Source of the DNA: Ovis canadensis
Lineage: Eukaryota; Chordata; Mammalia; Artiodactyla; Bovidae
DNA: 64,000 nucleotides
Assembly (NCBI RefSeq): GCF_042477335.2
Contig: NC_091264.1
Coordinates: 32,613,386-32,677,385 of the forward strand
Reading direction: 5' to 3'
Shown here: piece by piece, positions 1 through 10,652 of the stretch
Layout of the letters: each line of letters opens with the position of its first letter
How positions within the stretch are numbered: position 1 is the stretch's first letter
Program-made: the position numbers and the translations under genes
The notes under the pieces: generated by a model
Databases searched by the model: none
What the model saw: only the letters and a program-made list of their open reading frames with translations
Told to the model about the DNA's origin: nothing

Positions 1-210
1 CATAATACGATGTGTCATAATTGTTTAGCCATTTCTCTACTGTAGGATTTTTAATTTTTCTCTAGTTTCCACTGTTATACATTGGGCTGTGGTGAATGAA
101 TATTCTCTTATACAAATAGCTGTTCATTTCTTTGACTGTCACTTTTCCTAGAAGTAAAATTGCTCAGCCCAAAGCGAGATGCATTTTTTTCAAATATTGC
201 TCCTTAGGCA
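1..210 (-). mobile_element. Old L1 fragment, antisense
   Basis: The text matches the antisense of the distal ORF2 region of mammalian L1: a pyrimidine-rich run, then a segment like 'gtgaatgaatattctctta', then 'cctagaagtaaaattgctc'. It is heavily diverged and has no open frame, so it is an inert relic. It continues off the left edge. The subfamily cannot be set by eye. Confidence 0.65.
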
Positions 211-454
211 TGATCTCCTATTGTAGGACATCCTGGTAATGAGCCCAGGGGAGGAGGGCCCCACCTCAGCAGGACCCTCTAGGGAATGTCCAGCTGGGAT
301 TTCTTATAGCTTATGTTTATCCATCACAGGAGTATCGACCCCTGTTGCTTTCCAGGGAATGCTACAAATTCTTACAGCCTTGGAACTTTTTGAGCCTCAT
401 GTAAAATGGGACTAAAGGCCAAGCTGCTCAACCCTAAAGAACAGCATCCACTCT

Positions 455-985
455 AGAATGTTTACGTCAGTGTGTTGGTTAGGACTGCATTAGGCGGCAA
501 GTATCAGAAACCTTATTTCAGAGGCTTAACCAAAAAGGGCCTATTTTCCTCACACAATGAGAAGCACAGTGATAACAGCAACTTGAGACTGATGTTCCTC
601 ATCCACACTGCCCTCCATGACCTAGGCGTCTCTACCTTTCCTTCCCTCCAGTTTGAGCACATGTCTTTCCTCCTCATGTTTATAAGATGACTGCTGGACC
701 TCCAGCCATCGCATCCATATTCCAGTCAGGAAAAGGGGGAAGAGTGAGGGGCAAGGCATGCTGCCTGCTAAAAATCCCTACCTTCTTTTATTCAGGAAAA
801 CCATACAGTTATCTCCACTTCCACCTCATTGGCAAGAACTATGTTACAAGGCCCACAGTTATTGTGAAGAAACAGGAGTGTAGCTTTTGCTGGGTACATT
901 GCCCTGGAGAGAATTGGACTTGTATAAGTAAGGAGGGCAGGGAGGAGGGCTGCCACCTTGCCCACCCAGCATGACAAACTGCCCA
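455..985. repeat. Probable ancient interspersed repeat, family unassigned
   Basis: The block opens with 'gttggttaggactgcatt' and contains 'ggcaagaactatgttacaa'. Phrases of this sort recur in old mammalian elements, and a similar block occurs near 31.0-31.6 kb in the opposite sense. No coding signature is visible. I cannot name the family and boundaries are approximate. Confidence 0.3.
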
Positions 986-1199
986 GATGCCTGAATGCCT
1001 CTCTCTAGAACCAGCAGCCTGGAGGCAGTGAGTTTCCCAAACAGAAGTGACAACTTGGCCAAAACTCATGGAGGGACTCAAACAACAGAAAGGAATCAAG
1101 AGACTCCCCAGATCTCTCTAGCCTCAGGGCTTTAAGGGAGAGTCCCACACCCTTAATTATTACCTAAGTTTTATTTGATGCAGAAAGTATCTTAAACCT

Positions 1200-1416
1200 G
1201 GCTTCCTGGGTAGCTCAGTGGTAAAGAATCTGCCTGCCAATGCAGGAGACACAGGTTCGATTCCTGGGTTGGGGAGATCCCCTGGAGAAGGAAATGACAA
1301 CACTCTCCAGTACTGTTGCCTGGAAAATCTCATGGATATAGAAGACTGGCAAGCTATAGTCCTTGGGGCCAAGCAAAAGAATAGGACACAACTTAGCAAC
1401 TAAACAACAACAGCAG
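1200..1416 (+). mobile_element. Bov-tA SINE
   Basis: Full-length sense copy. The tRNA-Glu-derived head starts 'ggcttcctgggtagctcag' and keeps a B box, 'ggttcgattcctgg'. The BovA body follows and ends in 'actaaacaacaacag'. It is transcribed by RNA polymerase III in family history and mobilised by BovB. It inserted just upstream of an L2 tail. Confidence 0.93.
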
Positions 1417-1420
1417 GGTT

Positions 1421-1695
1421 CAGAACAGTGCCTGGTATATGGTGAAAGGGAAAGTGAAGTTGCTCAGTCGTGTCCAACTCTTTGTGACTCTGTGGACTAT
1501 AGCCCACCAGGCTCCCCCATCCCTGGGATTCTCCAGGCAAGAATACTGGAGTGGGTTACCATTTCCTTCTCCAGGGGATCTTCCTGACCCAGGGATCGAA
1601 CCCAGGTCTCCGGCATTGGAGGCAGGCACTTTAACCTCTGAGCCACCAGGGGTATGGTAATGCTACATAAATCCTTGTTGAATAAATAAATAAAC
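1421..1695 (+). mobile_element. L2 3' end, split by a SINE
   Basis: The left piece reads 'acagtgcctggtatatgg' and the right piece reads 'cataaatccttgttgaataa' followed by (aaat)n. Together they are the conserved 3' end of a mammalian L2 LINE. A Bov-tA copy at 1443-1652 separates them, with gtatatggt/gtatggt as probable target duplication. Inert. Confidence 0.7.
1443..1652 (-). mobile_element. Bov-tA SINE, antisense
   Basis: The order is reversed: the BovA end 'gaagttgctcagtcgtgtcc' comes first, and the tRNA-Glu head ends at 'tctgagccaccagggg'. Near full length. It sits inside an L2 tail. Confidence 0.93.
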
Positions 1696-1782
1696 TCGTA
1701 AACATGAAAAAAAAAAGAAAATATTGTGAACCAAAAGTCCTAAATTCAAACCTCACTCCTCCCCTTACCATGTAATCTTGAG

Positions 1783-2061
1783 CTGCTGCCGCTGCTGCTA
1801 AGTCACATCAGTCGTGTCCGACTCTGTGCGACCCCATAGATGGCAGCCCACCAGGCTCCCCCATCCCTGGGATTCTCCAGGCAAGAACACTGGAGTGGGT
1901 TGCCATTTCCTTCTTCAATGCATGAAAGTGAAAAGTGAAAGTGAAGTCGCTCAGTTATGTCCAACTCTTAGTGATCCCATAGACTGCAGCCCACCAGGCT
2001 CCTCCGTGCATGGGAGTTTCCAGGCAAGAGTACTGGAGTGTGTCGCCAATGCCTTCTCCAG
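1783..2061 (-). mobile_element. Bov-A2 SINE (BovA dimer), antisense
   Basis: Two BovA monomers in tandem without a tRNA head. The first begins near 'cagtcgtgtccgactctgtg' and the second near 'agtcgctcagttatgtcc'. They are joined by a short 'gaaagtgaaaagtgaaagtg' linker, which is the diagnostic Bov-A2 architecture. A GCT-rich stretch precedes it. Confidence 0.92.
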
Positions 2062-2104
2062 TAACCTTGAGCAAATTCCTAAATTTTCTGAGCCTTAGAT
2101 TTGC

Positions 2105-2290
2105 CTACTATAAAGCAGCAATAAACAAACATAATTATTTAATGATGAACAGGTGCCAGGTACTATGACAATTATTCACTTTACTTACTTAGTTTTGACA
2201 ACAACCTTATGAGATGGTTATTGTAATTGCAGATGAGAAACTATAGCCCCAAAGGGGTCACAGTGAGGTGGTGTTCTTTACCCCTGCACC
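2105..2290 (-). mobile_element. MIR SINE, antisense
   Basis: Shows 'ggtgccaggtactatgaca', 'acaacaaccttatgagatg' and 'gcagatgagaaactatagc'. These are the MIR core and tail in antisense order. Highly diverged and inert. Confidence 0.7.
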
Positions 2291-2780
2291 ATCCCTCCTT
2301 GTCAGAGTCTTTGAGGTGAAGTGAGATCTACATTGTAAACCATAATGTGCTTCCCAAAGAGTCCACTGAAAGAAAAACACCAACTCCACTTACTTATTCA
2401 ACAAATATTTATCCAGTGCCTTCTATTCTTGGGACTTTTATAGGATGCATCAGTGAACCAAAGAGATGAAATTTCCCATTCTCAAAGAGCCTGAATTTTA
2501 ATGGAAGGAGACAGACAATAAAATAAATGAGCTTTGTATTTATATATATTTGCCAGATGGTGATGATAAGAGCTCTGGAGAAAAATGAGGCAGAAACAGG
2601 GGGGTGTCAGGGTGACTAGGGTTTGTCACTTTCCAAAGGTATCACGAGGAGACATTTGACCGAAAACCTGAGGAGGTGAGGAAACCTGTCATGTGAACTC
2701 CTGGGGAAGGCTCTTCCCTGGAATCTTTGAGAAACAAGAAGGCTCAAGTGGCTGGAGTAGATTAAGGAAGCAGAGTGGGG

Positions 2781-3031
2781 GACTTCCCTAGTGGTCCAGG
2801 GAATCCTCCTGCCAATGCAGGGGACACAGATTTGATCCCCAGTCCTGGATCGAACTTAGTTGCCTTAGGGCAACTAAGCCTGTGCTCCGCAATTAGAGTG
2901 TAGCCCCTTCTCACCACAACTGGAGAAAACCCACATACAACAATGATGATCCAGTGCAGCCAAAAATAATTTCTTTAAAAAAGGAAATTTTTTTTAATAA
3001 ATTCTATGCTAAAAAAAAAAAAGAAGAAGCA
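2781..3031 (+). mobile_element. CHR-type SINE with target-site duplication
   Basis: The tRNA-derived head 'gacttccctagtggtccag' is followed by a body with 'gggcaactaagcctgtgctc' and an A-rich end. An 11-bp direct repeat, gcagagtgggg, flanks it at 2770-2780 and 3032-3042, so the insertion ends are well defined. It split the older repeat that surrounds it. Confidence 0.9.
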
Positions 3032-3424
3032 GCAGAGTGGGGAGAGGAGGTCCAAGCAGCAATGGGGAGGCATCCGTCGAGGTTTTGTGGGTCACATATA
3101 AGAATGTTGAAGGAGATGGGAGCCTCTGAAAGGTTCTCAGCAGTGGAGCAATGTGATCTGGTTTGTGTGTTAACAGGATCACACTGGCTGCTCTTGAGGA
3201 TAGATTGAGTGGAAGGGAAGCAGAGAGTTCAGTTAGGAGGGGCTCTTGCGATGACCCAGCTGAGAGGATGGCGGCTTGGACTAGGTGGTAATGGTGGAGC
3301 TGCTGAGTACTGGTTGGAAGATGAAGGCATTTTGAAGTTAGAGCCAACAGATTTGCTCACAGATTGGACAAAGGGTATGAGGAAAAAAAAAAAAAAAAAG
3401 AGGTTTCAAGGAGGACTATAGATT

Positions 3425-3880
3425 TTTTTTGTCTAAACAATTTTTTATTTTAAACAAACTTTTATTTTAGGTAGATAAATGTTCTGGTTATTTATTGCTA
3501 TGTAACATTTGTCTCCAAGCCTAACACAACAATTTTGAAATCTAACGTTAAAACTATAGCTTAACTTTATTGTCTAAAACAATTCCATTTTATTATATCT
3601 TACAATTTTGAGGGTCAGGGATTGAGACTGGGCTCAACAGGGTAGTTCTGCTCCACATGGAGTGCCCTATGGGGCTCCTTGGTTGATAGTTGGTCTGGTC
3701 TCGGATATCCAGGACAGCTCCATTCACTTGTGCCAGGTGAGAGCTTTTAGAAGGCTGGACAATGCTGGGATCCTCTCCATGGCATCCTTCAAGTGAGGCG
3801 GCTGAACTTCTTCTCTGGTGGTCCAGAACTCCGAGAGATGGAAGCTGTCAGTCCCCTGGTCTGAGCAACTTAAGGAAGGA
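3425..3880. repeat. Second ancient repeat inside the older one
   Basis: Contains 'ttatttattgctatgtaac', 'ttttgagggtcagggattg' and 'agttctgctccacatggag', typical phrasing of an old mammalian transposon or LTR. It separates two pieces of the surrounding repeat. Family not assigned; the ends are uncertain. Confidence 0.35.
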
Positions 3881-4100
3881 GCTGTCCTTGGAGCTGGGAT
3901 GAGGAGACTGCGGGGAAAGCTGGTCTGTGAGGCAGGGACAGGAGTTTAGATTTTGATGTTCCCATCATCCAGGCAGAGATGCCAAGAAGCTAGTTTGAAT
4001 ACACAGGTTTGGAGTTTAAGAAAATAGTTTGGGCTTAAGACAGAAACAAAGGCATCATCAACATACAAATACCATGAGAGTAAGTTAATTTGCCAAAGGA

Positions 4101-4319
4101 ATATGTATATGTGTTAATCACTCAATCCTGTCCAACTCTTCGTGACCCCATGGACTATATATAGCCCAGCAGGTTCCTCTGTCCATGGGATTCTCCGGGC
4201 AAGAATACTCGAATGGGTAGCCATTACTTTCTCCAGGGGATCTTCCCTACCGAGGGATCAAACCCAGGTCTCCTGCATTGCAGGCAGATTCTTTACTGTC
4301 TGAGCCACCAGGGAAGCCC
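4101..4319 (-). mobile_element. Bov-tA SINE, antisense, with target-site duplication
   Basis: The BovA part begins near 'actcaatcctgtccaactc' and the head ends 'gagccaccagggaagccc'. Flanking copies of tgccaa(a/g)gga at 4091-4100 and 4320-4329 are the target duplication. It is the youngest layer of this nested stack. Confidence 0.93.
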
Positions 4320-4554
4320 TGCCAAGGGAACAGGTATAGATAAAAAAGAGAAGAGGGAAAAGGACTGAGTCCCAGGGCTCTCCACTGGCTGGAGGTCAGA
4401 AGGATGAGAAGAAAGCAGCCAAGGAGACCAAGAATGCATAGCTGGAGAGGTGGGAGGAGAAAGGAAAGAAAATACAGATGACTTATCCGCATATGGGCAT
4501 AAAGCCTTTCCAAAAGCTACTGCTGTTTAACTAAATACTGCACTTCAATAATAT

Positions 4555-4870
4555 ATTCTCTGTAAATACTCTTGGAAGGGCAGGATGCTTCATGGCTTAG
4601 TGATGTTCTTGATAGTGTGGGTTCTGAGGGTGAAAGACAGGAAGCACTCTAAATGTTTGACACCAGAGGACTGGTTGCCTAAATTATGGCACATTCATAG
4701 GACAGGGTAGCATGCCCCTACAGTCCATGAGGTCGCAAAGAGTCAGACTCTACTGAGAGACTAACAGGGAAACCTAGATTTTAAAAAATATGCTCAAAAT
4801 ACTGAATGACCTGTGGACAGGTTTATCTTTGTGATCTATTACAAAGTGAAAACTAGCAGGTTATAAATTG
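4555..4870 (+). mobile_element. L1 ORF2 3'-region fragment, sense
   Basis: Reads like the sense strand of the L1 segment that encodes the ORF2 C-terminus: 'ctggttgcctaaattatggc' and later 'gatctattacaaagtgaaaa'. It is decayed, and a BovA scrap interrupts it near 4717-4765. Confidence 0.55.
4717..4765 (+). mobile_element. BovA tail scrap
   Basis: 'cagtccatgaggtcgcaaag' followed by 'agtcagactctactgagaga' is the 3' part of a BovA monomer without the head. It lies within the L1 fragment. Confidence 0.65.
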
Positions 4871-4879
4871 CTAGGGTCA

Positions 4880-5400
4880 ACAAGATCCCTGTAATCGGTC
4901 CGCTAGGAACGTGGCAACCATTCTAGGCATTTCAAACAGAAAGGGATTTAGTACTGAGAATGAGGTGTTTACAAAGCCGTAGAAGGGCTGGCTGTACGGT
5001 TCACGGCAAGCCTTTAGATGCTAGGAAGTTGCTGAAACCGCAGGACACCTGAGCCTTGAGCCCCAACACAGAGAAAATGCCTGAAGGCTGCTCCAGAATC
5101 TTCTATCTGCCGAAGCATACACACCTACCCTCAGCTGCTGAGAGAACAATGCTATGATTTATGCGTCTCTCCCTCTTGCCAGATCTCAGTACAAGTGCCT
5201 CTCCTAGGCTGGCGGGGATTCTGAGAACTGTAGCTCCCTGGCTTCCAGCCCCTGCTGGGCAGAGGAAAGCATAGACCGGGGGAAGGAAATGATACTGAGT
5301 TGCCAGCAAACAGTACTGCACGCTTTTACAAATATTTCTTTGCAAAGATAATATGCCTGGAGAAAAGATGGAAAGCATAAACATAGTAGTGGGCCAAGTA
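4880..5400. other. Non-coding stretch, possibly an old repeat
   Basis: No gene. The segment around 5215-5290, with 'gggattctgagaactgtagc', resembles dispersed old elements, but I cannot assign it. Short open frames here have no recognisable domains. Confidence 0.3.
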
Positions 5401-5404
5401 ACGT

Positions 5405-6033
5405 CAAACCCTCCCCTCAAGATGTCTCTGCTCTCATGCCTGGAATTTGTAAGGGTATTATTAATATGTTCCCTGGCAAAAGAGACTTTTTGATTAAGGT
5501 TTCAGACCTTAAAATAAGGAGGCTTTCCTAGATTGTCCGGGTGGACCCAGTCTAATCACATAAACCCTTAAAAGCGGAGAACATTCTCTGGCTGAAAGTA
5601 GAAGAAAGATGGGGCAAAAGAGGAAGACAGGAGAATGATAGGAGGGAAGTCAGAGAAAGTCCGATGAGTAAAGTCCAATGGCTACTTCGTGCCATTGCTG
5701 CTTCTGAAATGTAGGGGCCTCACGCAATGACCAGAGAGAGGTCTCTACAGGCTAGGGACTCCCAACTGACAGCCAGCAAGGAAACAGTCCCACACTGCAA
5801 GGAACTAGATTCTGCCAAATTTTGAATGAGCTGGAAGCAGATGCATTCCCCGAGCCTCCAGAAAGGAAAACATCCCTGCCGACACCTTGATGTCCGTCTC
5901 CTGAGACCCTAAACCAAGAAACTAGTCAAGCACACTGAAACTTCTGATCGACAGAAACTAACATGATAAATGGGTATTGCTTAAAGCTGCCAAGTTTGTG
6001 GTTGTTTGCTATGGCTGCAGAGAAATGAATACC
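5405..6033 (+). mobile_element. MLT1-type (MaLR) LTR
   Basis: The order fits an MLT1 LTR: 'ttgtaagggtattattaata', 'aaaataaggaggctttccta', 'tggacccagtctaatcacat', and a 3' end 'taaagctgccaagtttgtgg' then 'gagaaatgaatac'. There is no internal or coding part, so it is a solitary, decayed LTR. The left boundary is approximate. Confidence 0.75.
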
Positions 6034-6179
6034 AGCCTCAAGATACTGCATCTGGTTTTCTCTGGGTAATTGGACAGCGGTCATTTATTTTTTTCTTTCT
6101 TTTCTTCCTTGTCTTTCATTTTCTGATTTTTCCCTCTCTGCTATAAGAAACATGTATCCCCTTTTGGGGCAAGAGTGCA

Positions 6180-6383
6180 CTAAATCGCTTCAGTTGTGTC
6201 CGACTTTTTGCGACTCCATGGACTGTAGCCCACCAGGCTTCTCTGTCCAAGGAATTCTCCAGGCAAGAATACTGGAGTGGGTTGCCATTCCTTTCTCCAG
6301 GGCATCTTCCCGATTCAGGGATTGAATGCAGGTTTCTTGCATTGCAGACAGATTCTTTACCATCTGAGCCACCAGGGAAGCCC
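6180..6383 (-). mobile_element. Bov-tA SINE, antisense
   Basis: Starts 'aatcgcttcagttgtgtccg' and ends 'ctgagccaccagggaagccc'. Near full length with a typical tRNA-Glu head. Confidence 0.93.
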
Positions 6384-6906
6384 GTCTACACAAAGAAGAA
6401 GGCTTTTCCGAGGAAACTGTTATTCCAAAAAGCAGCCAAGTGGCGCACCATCTTGGCTCGTCTCACACAGCACATCTGGGATGTGTTTACTAGCAGCTCA
6501 CCCCCTCTCCCGCCGGGGGGCCTGGGCCTGATGCAGAAAATGAGAAGAACTGGAAATGAGTAAGACTCATGCCAAGTCACTCACCAGGGCTCACCAGGGG
6601 CACCTACTTTTCCACAGGAAGCCACGTCATTTAAGAATCCATCATGATTTTGCAAGATGATTCTAGGAAAAGCCCTTTGGGTTGTGGCTGGTAGGGACCA
6701 ACTCAAATGCCCTAAGGGTTCCTCATTCTGAATGCACCCCTCCTTGTTCCACAACTCCAGGTCCAAACTCAGGGGCCCATCTGGCCTCTTTCTATCCAAA
6801 CCCCTCCCTCAAGTGCCCACCCAGAGTCCTAACACCCCCAGGGTAGGGTCTGCCTTGATCTTGCCATCCCTAGAGGAGCTGGATTTCCTCCATGCCCCAG
6901 TCGGAT
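6384..6906. other. Unique non-coding stretch
   Basis: No recognisable gene or repeat. Overlapping short open frames on both strands lack domains and splice context. Confidence 0.4.
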
Positions 6907-7125
6907 GGGCTTCCCTGGCGGCTCAGATGGTAAGGAATCTTCCTGCAGTGCAGGAGCCCGGAGTTCGATCCCTGGGTGGGGAAGATCCCCTGAAGAAGGG
7001 AATGGCAACCCGCTCTAGTATTCTTGCCTGGGAAATCCCACAGACAGAGGAGCCTGGTGGGCTACACACAGTCCATGGGATCGCAGAGTCGGACACGACT
7101 GAGCAACTAACACTCACTCACTCTA
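6907..7125 (+). mobile_element. Bov-tA SINE
   Basis: Sense copy from 'gggcttccctggcggctcag' to 'acacgactgagcaactaaca'. Head and body are both complete. Confidence 0.94.
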
Positions 7126-7894
7126 GCCTGATGGCAGGAGCCTCTGTTGGCTGACCGTTTCCCCTCACACTCTTTTCCCAGCTTCCTCTGGCTGGGAAAT
7201 GGAGTTCATCCCAGTTGCCCCTACTATGTGCCAAAAGTAGCAGAGACTCAAGAATTCTTTAATACAGCATCATCAGCATCCAGAGGTCATTGCATTCAGT
7301 CCCCTGCCTCCGGGGAATGACTCCATTCAGTCCAGCCTGCCTCCTGTGAGTGACTGATCACTCTCTTCCTCATTTTTCCTGAAACTTGGTTTACCCCCCA
7401 CACCTGTGTCTATGCTCTTGATCTCTCATGAGGAAAGAGTGGGATGTGTCTATATTCACTCAATCATATGAACACAGCCACAAAACCACCTCCCTTCCTC
7501 TTAAATGACTGGATCAATTAAGAGCTGAAGGGGGAGGGGGTTGTGGGTCTGGAAGAGGCAGAGATTCTGAGTCAAGGGCTTGTTCCTTCTTGTAAAGAGA
7601 GGAAGGCCAGTGCAGAGAAGACATCTAAAAAGCCCTCTCGTCTCTTTCTGGAGACCTGGCTTCAGCCCATCATGTACACAGGTGCCCTCGGCCACTTTGA
7701 TGCCCCTGCACCCAACATGGACCACACTGGAAAGTCCCTTCCTCCCTCCCCTAACCCTGGGCACCACAGAGTTCACCCAAAGGTGATGATGAAGTCAGCC
7801 AGGTTCCTAATAATGGGTCATAGCCAGAGGACCCCACAACTGCATCAGGAAATGGAGGGAAGGTGGAGCAAGGCCTTGTTTTTAGACAAAAGAA
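7126..7894. other. Unique non-coding stretch
   Basis: No gene or repeat recognised. An open frame of 151 codons starting at 7543 runs into the neighbouring CHR SINE, which argues against it being a conserved protein. Confidence 0.4.
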
Positions 7895-7904
7895 CAGCCC
7901 TCAG

Positions 7905-8143
7905 CTTCTGTGGTGATCCAGTGGTGAAGAATCCACCTTGCAATGCAGGAGACACTGGTTCGATCCCTGGTCGGGAAACAAGATCCCACATGCTGTGAGG
8001 CAACTAAGCCTGAGCATTGCAAGAGTCCAGGCCCTGCAATAAAAGACGCCACATGATGCAATGAAGAGTCTGCAGACCCAACACAGCCAAATTAAATAAA
8101 TAGATAAATGTAAAAACAAAAAAAACAAAAAAAACAAAAAAAC
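7905..8143 (+). mobile_element. CHR-type SINE with target-site duplication
   Basis: The head contains 'ggttcgatccctggtcggg' and the body 'ggcaactaagcctgagcatt'. The tail is an (aaaaaaac)-type run. A perfect 10-bp direct repeat, cagccctcag, at 7895-7904 and 8144-8153 marks both ends. Confidence 0.9.
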
Positions 8144-8530
8144 CAGCCCTCAGAACCCTGCAGGAGATGGGAGGAGTGCTTACTGCTCTCAGAAGCACTG
8201 AGTGAAGTCCAAATGTTGAGAAGTAACTAAACCAGGCTGGATGTCTTCCTGGTTCTCCTGGCAGCTCCAGGGGGCTCCTCTAGCCTGCCTCAACTCCCCT
8301 AGTGTAGGTGTGCCCGCCTGTGGAGATTCCATCAGCCTGAGAAAAACCTGAGGGTCAGACCCATGTCTCCTCAAAAAGACTGGGACTTGAAATTACTCTG
8401 AAGGCGATAGAGGGGTAGAAAACTTTCAAGGACAAGCAGAAGGGCCCCTGATTTCCTTCTAAGACCCTCTGCCCCCTGCTCCTTAGCTCTCACTAGTCTT
8501 CCTCCTTTCACTGGCCCTCCCCACCCACTG

Positions 8531-8751
8531 GGTGCGCACTAAGTTGCTTCAGTTGTGTCCAACTCTTTCAACCCCATGGATGGTAGCCCACCAGGCTCCT
8601 CTGTCCATGGGATTCTCCAGGCAAGAATACTGGAGCGGGTTACCATTTCCTCCTCCAGGGGATCTTCCTGACCCAGGGATTGAACCCACATCTCTTATGT
8701 CTCCTGCATTGACAGACAGGGTCTTTACCACTAGTGCCCCCTGGGAGGCCC
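8531..8751 (-). mobile_element. Bov-tA SINE, antisense
   Basis: Begins 'gcactaagttgcttcagttg' and ends 'agtgccccctgggaggccc'. It directly abuts the BovB fragment to its right. Confidence 0.92.
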
Positions 8752-8756
8752 ACTCC

Positions 8757-9514
8757 TTCAGTTCAGTTCAGTTCAGTCGCTCAGTCGTGTCCGACTCTTT
8801 GCGACCCCATGAATCGCAGCATGCCAGGCCTCCCTGTTCATCACCAACTCCCGGAGTTCACTCAGACTCACGTCCATCGAGTCCGTGATCCCATCCAGCC
8901 ATCTCATCCTCGGTCGTCCCCTTCTCCTCCTGCCCACAATCCCTCCCAGCATCAGAGTCTTTTCCAATGAGTCAACTCTTCGCATGAGGTGGCCAAAGTA
9001 CTGGAGCTTCAGCTTTAGCATCATTCCTTCCAAAGAAATCCCAGGGCTGATCTTCACAATGGACTGGTTGGATCTCCTTGCAGTCCAAGGGACTCTCAAG
9101 AGTCTTCTCCAACACCACAGTTCAAAAGCATCAATTCTTCGGTGCTCAGCCTTCTTCACAGTCCAACTCTCACATCCATACATGACCACAGGGAAAACCA
9201 TAGCCTTGACTAGACGGACCTTAGTCGGCAAAGTAATGTCTCTGCTTTTGAATATGCTATCTCGGTTGCTCATAACTTTTCTTCCAAGGAGTAAGCGTCT
9301 TTTAATTTCATGGCTGCAGTCACCATCTGCAGTGATTCTGGAGCCCCAAAAAATAAAGTCTGACACTGTTTCCACTGTTTCCCCATCTATTTCCCATGAA
9401 GTGATGGGACCGGATGCCATGATCTTCGTTTTCTGAATGTTGAGCTTTAGGCCAACTTTTTCACTCTCCTCTTTCACTTTCATCAAGAGGCTTTTTAGCT
9501 CCTCTTCACTTTCT
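8757..9514 (-). mobile_element. BovB (RTE) LINE, 5'-truncated, antisense
   Basis: The left end has the BovB 3' terminus shared with BovA SINEs, 'cagttcagtcgctcagtcg'. From there the element runs toward its 5' side and stops abruptly at 'cttcactttct' near 9514, a normal 5' truncation. It carries an uninterrupted C-terminal reverse-transcriptase frame (8773-9486). BovB supplies the machinery for Bov-tA and Bov-A2 SINEs. Being truncated, this copy is inert. Confidence 0.93.
8773..9486 (-). pseudogene. BovB reverse-transcriptase C-terminal fragment
   Basis: A 237-codon open frame encodes the C-terminal part of the BovB polyprotein. Visible landmarks are [14 protein letters not shown] near residue 12, [20 protein letters not shown] around residue 100, and a basic [15 protein letters not shown] segment near residue 185. 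It ends ...KSRTRLSD, inside the sequence shared with SINE BovA. The endonuclease domain and the catalytic part of the reverse transcriptase are absent because the element is truncated; the first methionine is simply an internal one. This is transposon sequence, not a host gene. The lack of stops suggests a fairly young insertion. Confidence 0.9.
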
Positions 9515-9713
9515 CCTTACTCAGCTCTATTTCCTTTCTCAGTCTTGGAGGGGTTTCTTGTGGATCTGTTCCCTTGTGGACTGGAGGCTGAGAGCCCACA
9601 TCCTGAACTTTAGCTTCTCCCCTGATCTCGCACCTCCACTCTATCTCTACACCTCTGCTTCCAAAGGGGAATAATCAACCAAGGAAGAAGCTCTGAGCTA
9701 AGGATAGGTATAT

Positions 9714-10062
9714 TTGTTCAGTCAGGTCAGTTTAGTCACTCAGTCATGTCTTTGCAACCCCAAGCACACCAGTCTTCCCTGTCTGTCACCAACTCCCGGA
9801 GCTTGCTCAAACTCATCCATTGAGTCAGTGATGCCATTCAACCATCTCATCCTCTGTTGCCCCTTCTCCTGCTGCCTTCAGTCTTTCCAAGCATCAGGGT
9901 CTTTTCCAATGATACACCAAAGTATTGGAGTTTCAGCTTCAGCATCAGTCCTTCCAATGAATATTCAGGACTGATTTCCTTTAGGACGGACTGGTTGGAT
10001 CTCCTTGCAGTCCAAGGAACTCTCAAGCGTCTTCTCCAACACCACAGTTCAAAAGGATTGGG
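9714..10062 (-). mobile_element. Second BovB 3' fragment, antisense
   Basis: Starts 'gttcagtcaggtcagttt', then 'caccaactcccggagcttgc' and 'actggttggatctccttgca', and stops at 'caccacagttcaaaagg'. It corresponds to about the last 350 bp of BovB and has more changes than the copy at 8.76 kb. A separate insertion. Confidence 0.9.
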
Positions 10063-10449
10063 TTAATAAAAAAGCAGAATACATGAAGACTAAATGTGGT
10101 TCCTTTCAGAAAAGCAAGGAGGCCAAATACTGGGAAACTCAACATAACCCACAATCTTAATATGTAAACAACATATTTTATGGGAAGAGTCTAGAAGTAG
10201 CTCCATATGAGAGACAGATGTCAGCTGTCCCCATCAAATACCACTACGAGTATTTAACATAAATTTGGAGTTACTTGACAATGCAATTAGATAAAAAAAA
10301 TAAAATAAGTGTAAATATTGTAAGGAGAAAGCATAATTATTATCATTGGATGATATTCTATACATGGATATTCTAAGAGGATCAGCTAAAAGGCTTCTGG
10401 TAATGATCAAAGGATTTAGTAAAGTGACTAGCTTAAAAACAAGATTTCC

Positions 10450-10652
10450 AGGACTTCACCGGTGGTCCAGTGGTTGGGACTTTGCCTTCCAAAGCGGGGG
10501 ATGCAGTTTCGATCCCTGGTCAGGAAGCTAAGATCCCACATGCCTCGCAGCCAAAAAAATGAAACGTAAAACAGAAGCAACATTGTCACAAATTCAATAA
10601 AGACTTTAAAAATGCTCCACATTAAAAATTATCTTTAAAAAAATTTTTTAAT
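10450..10652 (+). mobile_element. CHR-type SINE with 12-bp target-site duplication
   Basis: Head 'ggacttcaccggtggtccag', B box region 'gtttcgatccctggtcagg', short body and AT-rich tail. Direct repeats aacaagatttcc at 10438-10449 and 10653-10664 are perfect, so the host L1 is continuous across the insertion. Confidence 0.92.

Larger units (their letters stand above)
2385..4480 (+). repeat. Long ancient interspersed repeat with nested insertions
   Basis: Pieces at about 2385-2780, 3032-3380, 3880-4100 and 4320-4480 read in one order like a single old mammalian repeat: 'gagacagacaataaaataa', then 'ggtgatgataagagctctgg', then 'aggatcacactggctgctc', then 'gctctccactggctggaggt'. Three younger insertions separate the pieces: a CHR SINE, another old repeat, and a Bov-tA. 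I recognise the text as a widely dispersed family but cannot give its name. No open frame is worth noting. Confidence 0.5.

Noticed and set aside
1200..1416. tRNA gene suggested by A-box/B-box-like text (seen in every Bov-tA and CHR copy)
   Set aside because: These are tRNA-derived SINE heads joined to BovA or CHR bodies; no cloverleaf with a proper acceptor stem and anticodon arm is retained.
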